The translations under genes and the position numbers were made by a program. The notes under the pieces are model-generated. The model saw nothing but the letters and a program-made list of their open reading frames with translations. It ran no database searches and was not told the origin of the DNA. DNA of 64,000 nt from Daphnia pulex (lineage: Eukaryota > Arthropoda > Branchiopoda > Diplostraca > Daphniidae): positions 7,626,001-7,690,000 of the forward strand of contig NC_060020.1 in NCBI RefSeq assembly GCF_021134715.1, read 5' to 3'. Of this stretch, positions 22,701 to 34,600 are shown piece by piece; within the stretch, counting starts at the first letter, position 1; every line of letters starts with the position of its first letter.

Positions 22701-24258
22701 TAATCTCACGTACACGCAGATCAATAGGAATTATGTTAAGGAAAAAAACAACTTTCAGAGGAGACGGTTTTAAAAAGCACTAGTCGAGATAAGCTTAATT
22801 GTGCACTGGAAGGATCAAAGCTGCTTAATTTCCTTCTCAGTAAAAAGAAAATGGCCAAAACGGAGCAGCCATACAGTACAATTGGCTAATAGCTGTAAGA
22901 TAGAGAAATTTGAATCGTTTTTTGTAGTCCCAGTTAGGTTTTAAGCTAAATTTAATCGAGAAAAATGCTATTTTTTCCAGCCGCAATTTTTTTATTTACA
23001 TGCAAGGGCCACTTTAAGTGACAGTCTAACGTGAAACCCTGAAACGATGTATAACCGGAAAGGGAAATTTCTAATAAATTTATCAGAAGGATTATATTTT
23101 TGTTGGCCAGACACTAGTCTATGGAACATTTGGAGGTGTTTGATATTCTTGACGCTTAATTAAACAATTAATTGCAGCATTCAAACAATCATTTGTAAAA
23201 TAAATTGAAAATGTTTTAATTTGATTTTTTATAATTCTACAAAGTAGTTAGTTGGGAAGGATCTTAAGGATGCTGTATTTACTGCGTGGCATTTCGTCAT
23301 GTCGGTTGGTCTGTGGGCCAAATTTAATTTGCTGTTCAAAACTCGAGCTGGTAAAGAAACAAAAAGTTGGCTGAAGAAAACCAAATTGAAAATCCATCTT
23401 TGGTAAGGAATAAATTTTTATATATGATAAGAATTGTTCATAATATATTTTTTTCTTTACAGAAGTGCTAGTCAATCTTTTTAGCGGCGGAAATCCAGGA
23501 AGCAGCTGACCACCAATTACTAGAGGTTATGATAATGAATTAATGAAGCGATGGACCAGATTAATTGATTTAAGGAGTGAAATTAGGATTTCATAATTGA
23601 AATTATTGACTATTCATTGAAATTATTGATTTCATAGGAGTGAAATTAGACCTGCAATGTGAAAACCGGAAAAACACGCCATAGCATACTCCTGAGTGCG
23701 AAAAGTAATGACTGGTACGCGGTCACGCAACTTCACCTACCAAATTGTTCACGATTAAAAGTATTCGGTGCACAAGTTGAGCTGTCTCGTTGTGTACCAT
23801 TTCACGTGACATTTGGAGCGAAGTGGGCCAAATGCAAATATCGAATACGTTATATGAACTACAAACTGGTTCACAACGGATGGCAACTTGTCCAGTATCA
23901 TCCATTTTATTGGTGAAACGTCAATAACGTCAGCTTTACCGGAAAGACACGCAGTCACAGTGGTCAAGACAATCAGTTGATGGCCATTGGGTTCCATTGA
24001 TCGCTATAGTTCCAGTGAACAACAGGCAACTGATTCAATTTGGCAATTTGCCATGTATCAATCTAGCAACTCTCAAACAAAATATTTTGCGATTGAATCC
24101 GGCGATGCAAAATGAATCTTTGAGTCACGAGTTGGTGAAGGCAGACATTTTAGCAACAATTCATCAATATTATGCTTCATTTATCCATTTCAGTCATTTC
24201 ATTTCTGCCTTCATATTGTCATTCAATCCATAATTTCATTTTAGAGTAGAATCATGCC
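19701..24258. other. Long interval with only unsupported frames
   Basis: No family is recognised. Minus frames at 21393-21187 and 22406-22191, and a + frame at 23659-23916 ('VELSRCVPFHVTFGAKWAKC', later 'YHPFYW'), are mildly coding-like but isolated. A poly-G run of 15 lies at 21991-22005. A low-complexity 'ctgttgctattagctgctactag' region lies near 21570-21640. Short direct repeats of 'tgaaattatt' and 'gtgaaattag' lie at 23575-23650. Confidence 0.4.
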
Positions 24259-24434
24259 GATGTGCTCGGCATTGGAAATCCGTTGAAGACCTGTATATCT
24301 TCATTTTTCTTTTCAACTGTGATGCTGTAGTTGAGACCTAGCCCCATTCGGTGGAATGCAAATGCAAAGGCTACATTCCGATTGACATTAGATCCTACTC
24401 TCCAATGGAATGAGCATTCTTTCTGTTCGTCAAA
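24259..24434 (-). repeat. Dispersed repeat, copy 2
   Basis: Near-identical to 12490-24664's counterpart copy at 12490-12664, in the same orientation. The minus strand is open through 'CSFHWRVGSNVNRNVAFAFA' and 'MGLGLNYSITVEKKNEDIQV'. The flanks differ from those of copy 1, which supports a mobile or segmentally duplicated origin. Confidence 0.85.
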
Positions 24435-25029
24435 CATAATGAATCCACATATGAATATCCACATAATGAATATGAAGAGAACACAGGAGTGCGCACATGC
24501 ACATGTCCTAGGTGGGATGGTTGTAACAGTGACAAGTCACTACACTCTATCACTTCTATTTCATCTTGACGTTTAGCCATTTCAGTTTGCGCGTCATATC
24601 TTGTTCAATTGTAGGCGAGTTTTGCTCTATATTTACTAGTTTTATTTAAAGATGCATTGTCATGTTTCAAGATGTATGCTTCTAGCTCAAAGGATTACTT
24701 ACACCAGTCCATTCCTTCGTATGTATTGTACTCGTATGCACTCTTGTTGCTCATGCCAATCGGTGGAACATATAGAGAATCAACCTTGCTATGATCCAGA
24801 AGAATACTGTTGATCTTCTTGTACTTGTACAGGCTTAATTTTCACTTCTAAGAGATGCAAGCTATCTCATTTGAATTTCAATATGTTGGTGTTTTTGAAG
24901 TTGAATGGCTGCTGTTGTGAGTGGGAGAAAACCCCTAAAAAACGTCTGGTAACCCCACTACGAAATGATCTTTATTGCTGTGTAATTTCTCGAAAGTCTT
25001 TATGTACCTGACGACTTCCTGCAGAAATT

Positions 25030-25420
25030 GTGCGTGACGGTGAACGGCAACGCCGACGGCTTCGTCTATCGAGGGTCACGTCACCTCGATTTCGTTCACT
25101 TTCCCTGCATTCTCTCTATTTGGTATTTACTCCACTTTCTTTTTCACTTTCATGTTCACTCTATTCCCTAATTTCTTCTTCACAATTCTTATTGTCTTTA
25201 TTCCTCCCTGTTTTCTTCACTTTCTTCTTCATGTTCTTCTTTACTTACATCCCTATTTTCTTCACTCTCCTCCCCATTTTCTTCACTCGCTTCTTCACTT
25301 TCTCCTTTACTCTCCTCCCCATTTTCTTCACTCTCCACCCAATTTTCTTCAATCCTCTCACCCACATTACTTTCTTTACTTCCTCCATCTCTCACTTCCC
25401 CACCAGCAAAAATAAGTCCC
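25030..25420. repeat. Strand-asymmetric pyrimidine-rich tract
   Basis: The + strand is dominated by C and T with repeated 'ttcttcactctcctcccca'-like units. The frames give Phe/Leu/Ser-rich (+) or Glu/Ser-rich (-) peptides such as 'EENGEESEENRD'. The minus version resembles an acidic low-complexity protein, but composition alone explains the openness of both strands. I treat it as a polypurine/polypyrimidine tract. Confidence 0.6.
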
Positions 25421-25639
25421 TCAAGCCCAATGCCCTGTTCCTTATAGTCATCATCTGGTGTAGGAATGAGATTGGCTTCTTTAACGATTACAGGGATGGA
25501 TGGATTCGATTGGGAGAATTTCGATGAGTGCCTCCCGTGGCGAATTTATGTCTCTAGATCAGAGACGCATAAAATTGGAAGACATTTGAAATAAAAAAAC
25601 TCTGATGAAAATTTCACTTAACCAGTGATATGAAGAATA

Positions 25640-26340
25640 ACAACTATGAAAAATTTGTCTGCTTTTGCTATTTTTGCTTTAATAAAAGTATCGGTAAAAG
25701 TAAGCGAACTTATATGTCTGTAAATCTATTCTTATTGCTGGTCAACCTGATTTACAATTGGCCTTAGATGCTTAAATATTTGGTGTATCACCTGAAAGTG
25801 ACCATTGTGAACTACACCAGAGTAGGGTTGCTGCCCAAGTAGCTGGATTGTTTGACCCTTTAGGGACTGACTCCTAGATGACTGTTAAGGCTAAAATTAA
25901 ACTACGGGAGCTAGGCGGGAGAGGGCTCCAGTGGGACGATGCTGTGTTTGGTGAAGAAAAGGTGTGATAGGAGAAATATTTTCAGAGAATCGGACGTTTA
26001 AAGGAGATCTTGTTTGCCCGTTGTCTCTTCCCAAACGCAAGAAATAGTACGGACCGAATTGCATACTTTTGCGTGCGTGCCATAAGAGGCGTGTGCTGCT
26101 TCCTGTCTTCCGGTCTATCAGAATGGCTGAATGCTGCTCCGGCATGTTAAGACGGCTACCAAGCTTGCTCCTTCAAAAACAGTCTCCGTTTGCGTATTAG
26201 AACTCAATGCTGGGCTAATATGGGCCCCCGTCCCGCGGCTTGCCAAGTTTGTCCAGACAATGTCTGTCAAGACGAAAAAGGAAATTCTCAAAGATAAAAT
26301 GGAAATCCCTAAGGGTAGTTTTTGGTGCAACGCGCAAGTT
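25640..26340 (+). mobile_element. BEL/Pao LTR-retrotransposon pol remnant
   Basis: Downstream of the RT catalytic region, Pao-type pol has a conserved 'VA.LFDPLG' motif. Here 'SRVAAQVAGLFDPLG' is at about 25817-25861. Next, 'MTVKAKIKLRELGGRGLQWD' (about 25878-25935) matches the 'P..V.AK..L..LW..G..WD' segment. Further on, 'KTATKLAPSKTVSVCVLELN' and 'PRLAKFV' (about 26142-26252) match 'KT+VAP.K..SIPRLEL..A' of the RNase H region. Frames are broken by stops. No LTRs were found. Both ends are truncated. Confidence 0.8.
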
Positions 26341-26498
26341 AAATAATTACAAACTCTACCTTAAAAACTGCAGCAATTTTTTCAATCGCTATAATGTTCA
26401 CCATGAGACACCATGCCCTGGTAAGTGAAAAAAAATTACTTATTATGTTAACAACATTTATAAAATTTTACCTACTCTGATTGGTAGTTTAATAATAC

Positions 26499-27360
26499 AT
26501 AATTTTGGAAGATAACGAAGTGTCGGTTGACTATGATTATAATGACAAAAGTTCTGATCATTATTCTGATTCAAATACCTCTAAAGAAAACATCTCCGTT
26601 GCAAAACTGGACACTGAATCTAACATTGAAAGTAATGAAGGTAAACAGAAGTTGTAATACCTTCAAATAATAATCGATGACGAAGTGTTGGTTGACATAA
26701 ATATCTTTCTCTTTATTCCCTGACTTCTCTCGTGTGATTAAAAAAAGAAAAAAATATATAGAAACGAAGAAAGTAGATGAAACAGCCGAATCTGATAGCG
26801 ATGATATTTAAAATAATTTCTCGGAGTCATGCAGCATGTCTAATTTGGAGTGGAATTTCATGTTTGACTTTACCAAGATGCGAATCCGACCACTTCATAT
26901 GAGCAACACAATGAAGTAAGTAAGTAACAATTTCAAATGAAATTTCGAGGATAAAAATGAAATTACTTAAAGGTTCTGATAACAAGAATGAAGGGGATGA
27001 AGATGTTCACGAACATGAAGAGTTGCAGATTGTCAACATACAGTCTGAAGATGGTAATTTGAATTTTTTCAATTATACATACCTGAAGTTTGCTATTTGC
27101 AGAGGATAAATTTGAACTTTTGGTTTTTTATTTGCAGTAAATACTTCTGATCCTTCGGAACATGGAAAGGAGTGGAATTATGCTGATGATATTGAAGAAT
27201 TTTAAGGTATAAACATTAAACCTAAGTAAAACAATTAAAAATATTGCAATGATTTTCCATTGCAATCAGTAAAATAATTTTCAGGGAGTGATGGAGACAA
27301 CGAAGAAGATGAAAACGAAGTGAAGAGGGGACATTCCACGCCAAAAAAAAACAATCGATG
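26499..27360 (+). other. Series of short acidic exon-like blocks
   Basis: Blocks rich in Asp, Glu, Ser and Asn are bounded by splice-like signals. About 26516-26641 reads 'DNEVSVDYDYNDKSSDHYSD' and ends at 'aatgaag|gtaaac'. About 26972-27053 reads 'GSDNKNEGDEDVHEHEELQI' and ends at 'gaagatg|gtaatt'. About 27139-27206 follows 'ttatttgcag' and reads 'TSDPSEHGKEWNYADDIEEF' with a stop. About 27284-27360 follows 'attttcag'. The phrase 'ataacgaagtgtcggttgac' is partly repeated at about 26676, suggesting exon duplication. This could be the acidic N-terminus of a nuclear or transposase protein, now degraded. No catalytic domain was found. Confidence 0.3.
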
Positions 27361-27666
27361 GTGCGTAAAAATTTATATTTTGATAAAAATTAGAGTGTGT
27401 ATTGAAAATTACACCAACAATTTATTGTCCAATTTTTTTATTTTTCATTTGATTAGTTTAGGAGTTATTGCGATTTAAAAATCGCATTTTTTTACAATGC
27501 TAAAAAGAAAAAAATCCATGCAAACCACTTCGTTAGCCGATACCAAATTGGACCAGCTCGTGAAATCAGAATCGATCGAGATTTAGGAGAAATTCATTTC
27601 CGAACTCAGTGATCTCTACCAGATAAAAATTTTTAAGTAAAAGGCATTTTGTTTTCAAAGACAATA

Positions 27667-27767
27667 TCCTGCCCCAAGGAAAGAGATAAGAGAACCCCGC
27701 GCCGCCCCTTTGTCTCCTCTTAGTTTCTTCCTTCGTCTCTTCTTTCCATTCTTCCCTTGGGGCAGGA
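27667..27767. repeat. Short inverted repeat
   Basis: 'tcctgccccaagg' (27667-27679) is perfectly complementary to 'ccttggggcagga' (27755-27767). 'aatat' occurs just outside both arms. The centre is C/T-rich on its right half. It is possibly a miniature transposon. Confidence 0.6.
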
Positions 27768-28046
27768 AATGGCAATATTTTTGGAAAGAAGGTAGGGACG
27801 TTTACAAAAATTAATAATAAATAAACTACAATGTCCAGTGAAGTCAGAAAACAATAAGTAACTTGCCAGAATGATGATAAATCCTTTAAAAACATTAAAC
27901 ACTAAAATAACCTGTTCTTTCACTTTGTATTATTTAATAGAAAATGAAGCTCCATAAGAGGGCTGTGATAATTTCAGGCATGTTGAGCCAAATCGAGATT
28001 TTCGACCTGTTCCAGACCTCGCAACTCAGCATCCTTTCGTTGTCTA

Positions 28047-28353
28047 TTTGATTTGAAAAATGTTAAGTTAAAATTGACGCAGGTTCATGAAAATTGGTGA
28101 AAATGTTTTCGAGGCTTTAAGTAATGTGTGATGAAAATTTCAGACTCTTAACTTCAGTTTAACGTATTATTTTATATTTCTTTAAGTACAAAAAATGCGT
28201 TTTTTCTCAAAATTGACGTTTTTTTACTCAAAAAATGTGAATTCAAGCTGCGAGTCTGAAATTTGGACGACTCATTAACAGATGTCTCGTTCACATTTTC
28301 ACTAAATTTCACAAACCTGTGTTAATTTTAACTAAATTTTTTTTCAAATCAAA
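28047..28353. repeat. Foldback element with about 110-bp imperfect arms
   Basis: The left arm (28047-28157) starts 'atttgatttgaaaaa' and runs through 'gttaaaattgacgcaggtt', 'ggtgaaaatg' and 'aaatttcagactc'. The right arm (28242-28353), reverse-complemented, gives the same series in the same order, ending at 'ttttcaaatcaaat'. Divergence between arms is moderate. The centre (about 85 bp) is T-rich with no frame. It is interpreted as a foldback/MITE insertion. Confidence 0.8.
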
Positions 28354-29028
28354 TTTGAAAATTTTTTCACTTTTTAAATTTCGCGCCACCAAGTGGCGCA
28401 ACGTTCAATTTTGTCTCGCCTGCTCTTAAAAATTAGTTCAGCCTTATGACAACATGTTCTGAATTATATTCAAATGTGCTTAAAAAAATTTTTGAATTAT
28501 GTATGGTCAAGCGGACTTTTAAAAAATTCAAACCTTCGCGCTAGGCGAACGCGCCATTTTTTTTTCAAAATCACTCTAGGAATTTTTTTTTATTTTTATT
28601 ATTATGAATCGAAAAAGGTTAGTGGCGATCAAATCCGTGAGATGGTCGCCACAGGTTTTGGTCGTTTTCATAAGGAATCCCCCCTATGCGAATCACTCAA
28701 GAGAAACACGAACAAGGTGGAAACATGGCGGATTCCTCCGGAGTGCGTTCACAAACCAGGGGTAGGTGGGGGGTACGCGTCAGTTACTTTCTCAGTTTCT
28801 CTATTATAATGAATTTTTAAATTAATATTTGTTATTTTTACATATTACACTTTGTATTCCTTGTCTGAAACTTAGGAGAGAAAAAGAAACGCAAAGTTTC
28901 GCTTTGAAAAGTAATAAAACCAAACGTCAGCATTTGCTTTATCAATTTTAGTGTTTTACCAGCTCAAACGGCTTTACCAGTTAACAAGTGGACGACAAAT
29001 TCTCGGTCAAAATAACGATTGCACTAGT

Positions 29029-31422
29029 TTAGTTGGTTGCATTAATAACGTTTAAACGTCTTTCAGAGAGCAATAACTGGTCAACAACAAGCGTTAGCTG
29101 ATCAGGTTGCGAGTCATTTTCTTCATACGGTTGACGGAAGAAAGACAACGAAAGAATCGTCCCTGAATTAGCACCAAAAGGCATCCATAATCAACAACTG
29201 ATAAATCCACAATTATCAGACTTCAAAGAGTTATATACATATGTAATACGATAAATAAGTCGGCAGCTCACCTGTTACAAGGCCTCCTATAATTGCGATA
29301 ACTAGGGTCACGATAAGTGTAACAATCTGAAATCCTGCTTGTTGTAAAGCTGTTCTTTCTCGACCAGGGTCAATTTTTAAATCGTAGTACTGAATTTTTG
29401 ATAACTCGCTGGAACTATTGAGTGGAGATCGTGCTGAAAACTGTCGGTAAAGGCTGTCGTGACCCAAGAAAATTTCTTCTTCAAATCAACACCCAGCAAA
29501 ATTATTTGTTATCTAGATCTAGAACCTGAAACCATAATCTTCCTTAGTCGCAGCGGCCGATACAATTGCGCCCACAAAACCAGCTACAATACCTGGGATT
29601 CCGTGCAAAGAGATTACTCCCCTTGACATCCGGAACCATATTTAAAAATTTTTTGTTAGCACAGCAGCGTTTGGTGAATCTGACAATTAGATGTTTCAAA
29701 ATTATCTATACCATGCGTTGCGTATTCCAATTATACGGTGAACAGCTTTCGTCTTAAAGTAAGAACACGCGATTAGAAACTTAATTAAACGACCGAAATT
29801 TAATGCCATGATATCTAAATCGTCACTTACGGTTGAAAAACGATTTATGAATATAGATCCTGCTCCAGCTAAACCACCAATTATCATGGCTCCCCATATG
29901 TTGATCATCATATCGGCAGATGTACCGATCACAACTCCACCAACAAGGGTCGAGTTTTGAAAAACAACCTGTATATCGGCATTCAATTATCCTAACCAAA
30001 TTTCATCCGTCTTTTAAGTAGGCTAGTAATATATTTGCCATGTTAAAACTGCGTCGTCTGTTATCTTCAGCGCACACGAAGCAGTTGAAAACAAGAGACG
30101 AGACGGCAAACGCTGTCACGCAACTTCCCGATAGTGAATAATAGGTGTTGATGATGGCTCGAAATTGCTTGGCATCACCTTTTGCCAAACACGCGTTGAA
30201 ACTAGGCCACAAAAGCCACAGAAACATAGTGCCTGTTATTGTCCCCAGAATATTTTACATGAGAAATTTATTGGAGGATAAATTATGCGTTATACCAACA
30301 GCAGTGGAAAGGGTTTCGCCAATTGAGTCACTGTTGGCTTCGTCTTTCCTGGACTGTCTGTCAGCGCAATAAGCCGTGCCGCGATATAAAACGAAACTAA
30401 CAGCCAAACCAAAGTACGCCCCAAAGACGTGGACGAACATGGACGATCCGACATCTGATGCCTGGTAATACATAATGGATTGGAATTTTTAATACGGATG
30501 CGTTTGAAAAATATATAATATAGTGGTATAGTATGTTGAAAACAAATGGATGCAGCCTATGGCTATTTTCCCTTTTTTTTTAAGTTACCTGCAACACTAA
30601 AGATCCGATCCAGTTATTGGTGGAATACAAGATAATTTCCAACAGAGACATCAAGAAGATTTGCAGCGGTGTCGTCAACTCCGCAACCGCTGCACACGAA
30701 ATTAAAACTGCGGCGCAGGCAAAATCAGCATTTAATAAACTATGAATTTAAAAAAATACTTCGTTCACTGGCATTCGTAAGTAGTATGTAATATTCAAGT
30801 AATATGGTATTGGTTATTTATGTATTAATGATTAGATGAATATTCCCATTGATCGTGCGAAAAAATCCATAACAGAGGGTTCCCCATTGAAGACTGATTG
30901 CCGTGACAAGAAAATATGAAATTAAAGACTTGTGATCGGACCTTTTCGTCAATATTAGAAGGTATCCAAACCCGATGAACATCATCACGTGAATATCCTG
31001 AAACACTAAATATTTTCTCCGCATTAAAATACCTTCGTCAACATATGCGTGGAATTATTATTTTTTTTTTTTGCAAGTTTTCATGATAAAAAATACCGGT
31101 TGAACATGCAACGCCGTTGGAAATAGATCATTTCTTTTCATTAGGCCGTCTTACAGTTATGACACGATCAATATTTTCGAACTTGTTTTATTGAAAAAGG
31201 AAAAATTACTGTAATAGCTGTTGGGTAGCGAATTTTTTCCGGATTTTGGTCCGCTCACTTGTACAAACACTCCATGTAAACAGTTTCCCAGGAAAGCTCC
31301 ATTGGATTCGTTTCCGTATTCGACCAATAAAGTAAACGTGTACATCCAAGAAGGAATTGCACAAAAATAGCGCAGACCAACAGTTTCTCATTCTTCAATA
31401 TTTTTTTACATGTATTCATCAT
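29029..31422 (-). CDS. Rh50: Rh-type ammonium transporter gene (Rh50-like), possibly disrupted
   Basis: Rh glycoproteins are 12-helix ammonia/ammonium channels of the plasma membrane. Exons (minus) are about 31422-31259, 30997-~30840, 30739-30589, 30461-30296, 30232-30039, 29968-29831, 29679-29526, 29475-29272 and 29162-29029. Markers in order are 'FQDIHVMMFIGFGYLL', 'ADFACAAVLISC', 'SSMFVHVFGAYFGLAVS', 'TMFLWLLWPSFNA', 'NSTLVGGVVIGTSADMMI' and 'LHGIPGIVAGFVGA', then a final 'TILSLSFFRQPYEEN' tail. Intron 4 is 63 nt. Oddities: a frame change in exon 1 just before 'MYTFTLLVEYG'; no GT donor after 'GNIHLIIN'; a GC donor after 'SFNM'; and an extra G in a GGGG run before 'LHGIPG'. It is either a decaying copy or affected by sequence errors. 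It is divergent from spinster across 271 bp. Confidence 0.8.
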
Positions 31423-31693
31423 TTTGGCTGATGTGTAACAAAATACGTTATTGTAAGTGCGTGATTGAACAAGCAGGTCGAGAGAAACCGAGAGAAACTT
31501 TCTTATATATGCAATACGCGATTGCAGATATTGCTCGATCTACTCTATTTGGCCCCCATTCACAGCCTCACAGGTATTAGGCGATTCCAAAAGCCGGTTC
31601 AGAGTCAGTGACAGATAGTTCGTCGGTGCATATCTTCGGTCCGTTTTTTAACTAACTTTCGCGGTTTATTAACAAAACAAATAGGAAAGGACC
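31423..31693. promoter_or_regulatory. Divergent intergenic promoter region (Rh50 and spinster)
   Basis: 271 bp separate the two start codons. 'cttatatatgc' near 31502 is a TATA-like box that could serve the spinster side, about 190 bp upstream of its ATG. Any 5' UTR exons are not resolved. Assignment as a shared promoter rests on the head-to-head layout. Confidence 0.4.
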
Positions 31694-34600
31694 ATGGATT
31701 CGTCCGGAATTCGTGCTAATATGTCTGCTCAACAGTTGATCGACCATGAAGTATACGAGCGTTCGTTAAGGAACCCCAATAGTCGGCAAGATGGAAAAGT
31801 GTCGATAGATTCCAGCGGATCAAAGCTCATTATCCAGATCGAACACAAAAATTGACGGCAAAGGAATTCCCTCTGCAAGTGATTCTTCTGCCAACAGCTC
31901 TTCTGGAGAAAACTGGAGAAAACCGAACAGTTGGCCATCCCCTGACCAAACGACAGATAATCACAGTCACCATTCTCTGTTTTGTCAACTTAATCAACTA
32001 AATGGACAGATATACAATAGCTGGTACATAGTTTATCATTATCTTTGATTTTTTGTAGGATTTTGTCTTTCTAGTCATCTTTTCGAGCAAAATGCAAATC
32101 CCATTATCTATGTAGTATGTGATCTCTTTTTGGTAAATCTTTCAAGCATACTAATTGCATCATTTCGTTTGCTCGCGTGCACCTGTGTCAGTGACGTGGT
32201 GGTCATGTGGGAGTGGCCAGTGTTGGAAAAATTTCCATCATTCCATGTGTTGGCCCTAATATTTTCACGTTCAGTGACGTCAGATGGCGTGGTCCTTGTT
32301 CTTCTTCCGATTGGCTCTCAGCTGACGTGGGACGATCCGCTATACGCTCCTCCACAACTTTGAATGCCTATTTGTGACACTAGGAAGCAGCATTTGTTAT
32401 TGATTTTGTTTTGCTTCCTCCACTCGATTTGGGCTCTTTCGCGTAGACTACTAGTTTTGATGACAATTTGCAACTTTTCAATGAGTAGTTGAGCGGAAAT
32501 AGCCACCCCACTTTCAAAATTGCCTCGCCCAACCTATTGGCATATGTTCAATAGATAAAAAATAGCCACGTTGCAGGCATAAAAAAAAACATACAACTTG
32601 GAAAGTCGCCTATTTAGCGCTGTCTAAAATTGTTTCTTCTGGAAAATGTATATGTGTGAAGGTTATGTTATTTGTATCCTCATCCGTCGCAGCGAAGTAA
32701 AGCGTCACGTAAACACTTTGATATTTAGTTATTCACATTTTAATCTTGATTTTTTGTTTTAACAGGAATTGTAACCCAAATTCAATGCGATCTAAATATC
32801 GGAGATACAGAAAGTGGCCTGCTTCAAACAGCTTTCGTCGCCATTTACATGATCTGCGCCCCGTATTTGACTATTTGGCTACCTGGGTGATCGATACTCT
32901 CGAAGGTATTTTCGTGTTATTTGATTTCCGGATCGTTCGTTCCAATATCATTTTTATCCATCCAGGCTTATCATGGCTGCCGGTATTTTCGTCTGGAGCC
33001 TGACAACATTACTTGGCTCTTACGTGACAAATTTCTGGGCTTTCCTGGTCATGAGGAGCCTTGTAGGTGTGGGAGAAGCTTCCTACTCAACCATAGCACC
33101 TACCATCATTTCAGACTTATTTGTTGGCGATACTCGCTCAAAATTTCTAGCCCTCTTCTATTTCGCAACTCCGGTCGGGAGGTAAATGATTAATCTTCGT
33201 CCTCGTTACTCTTGACGGAGCTTGTGTCTAATCGTAGTATCAAAAACTTCCAGTGGACTAGGTTACATCGTTGGCTCAGAAGCATCTAGAGTGATGGGAT
33301 CGTGGCATTGGGGCCTTCGAGTCACGCCAGTTTTCGGGGCCGTAGCCGTGCTTCTGATTTTGCTGGTCGTCCAGGATCCTCCACGCGGCGAATCTGAAGG
33401 CGCCCATCTTTCAGCCACGAGCTGGTGGGACGACATTAAATCACTCGGCAAAAAGTCAGTCAAGAGTTATTTTTAATTATGGCCTTGTGCGAGTGTGTCG
33501 CTTAATCAGCGTTTTTTAATTTTTCGTTTTATTTGTCACGACAGCAAAAGCTTTGTGATGTCCACAGCAGCTTACACAGCGGTGGCCTTCGTCGCTAGAG
33601 CTCTGGCATGGTGGGGTCCCAAGTTTATCGCATTGGGTTTGGCCACTCAACAAGGTCACCAGGATGTTTCATTGGATGAGTACGTCAACTTCCATCTTAA
33701 CTCGTTCGATTTTGCTAGACTATATCTAAACTGATTTATTGAACTTGAAAATTAAATGGGGTTGCCAATTAATTACGATTAGCATTCCGCTCATCTTCGG
33801 CGCTGAAACTGTGTTGGCCGGAATTCTGGGTGTCTTAGTTGGATCTCTTTTAGGGCAGAGACTTCGTCGGGACTATCCGACTGCCGATCCGCTTGTTTGC
33901 GGAGTGGGCCTCTTGTTAAGCGCACCCTTCATGGTGGGCACCTTGATTCTGGCTTCAGGTGCATCGGCCATTACTACATTCACCCTCATGTTCTATGGCC
34001 AGTTGTTTTTAAATTTGAACTGGTCCCTCGTAGCTGACATTACTTTGGTAAAAATTAAAATCGTGTCGATTACGTTGTGGTCGTGATAATGGGTTTTTAT
34101 CAAGTGATAGTGAAATTGTTTCCCATGATTTATCCGTCAAAAGTGTCGTCATTAAATATTGTTTGTGTTTGATTTTTGTACCCTAGCGTATCGTACATTT
34201 TCGGCTTGATTGCCATGATCGCTGGTTTGCTGGGCGTGCCCCTTGGATCTTTCCTCGGCCAAAAATTGCGCGTCCGCTATCAGCGGGCCGATCCCATCGT
34301 TTTCGGTATGGGTATGCTGTTTTCCACTCCCCTCGTGCTAGCTGCGTTGTTTATCGCCGGATGGAACACCACCACTTGCTTTGTGGTCGTCTTCTTTGGT
34401 CAAGTCCTGCTCAATTTGAATTGGGCAATTGTGGCTGATATCCTGTTGGTATGTGATTATTGTCATTGTTCTTCCGTTCGTTTGGTGGTCGGTTACTGTT
34501 ATTTTTCCGCTTATGTCTAACTTTGTTTTAAATATTTTTTCCAGTAGGCTATACGGTAATCCCAACGCGACGATCAACCGCTGAAGCGTTTCAAATTCTA

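Noticed and set aside
25030..25527. 165-codon + frame
   Set aside because: Strong C/T bias explains the open frame; it is low complexity without a domain.
25897..26145. 82-codon minus frame
   Set aside because: It lies antisense to recognisable BEL/Pao pol segments.
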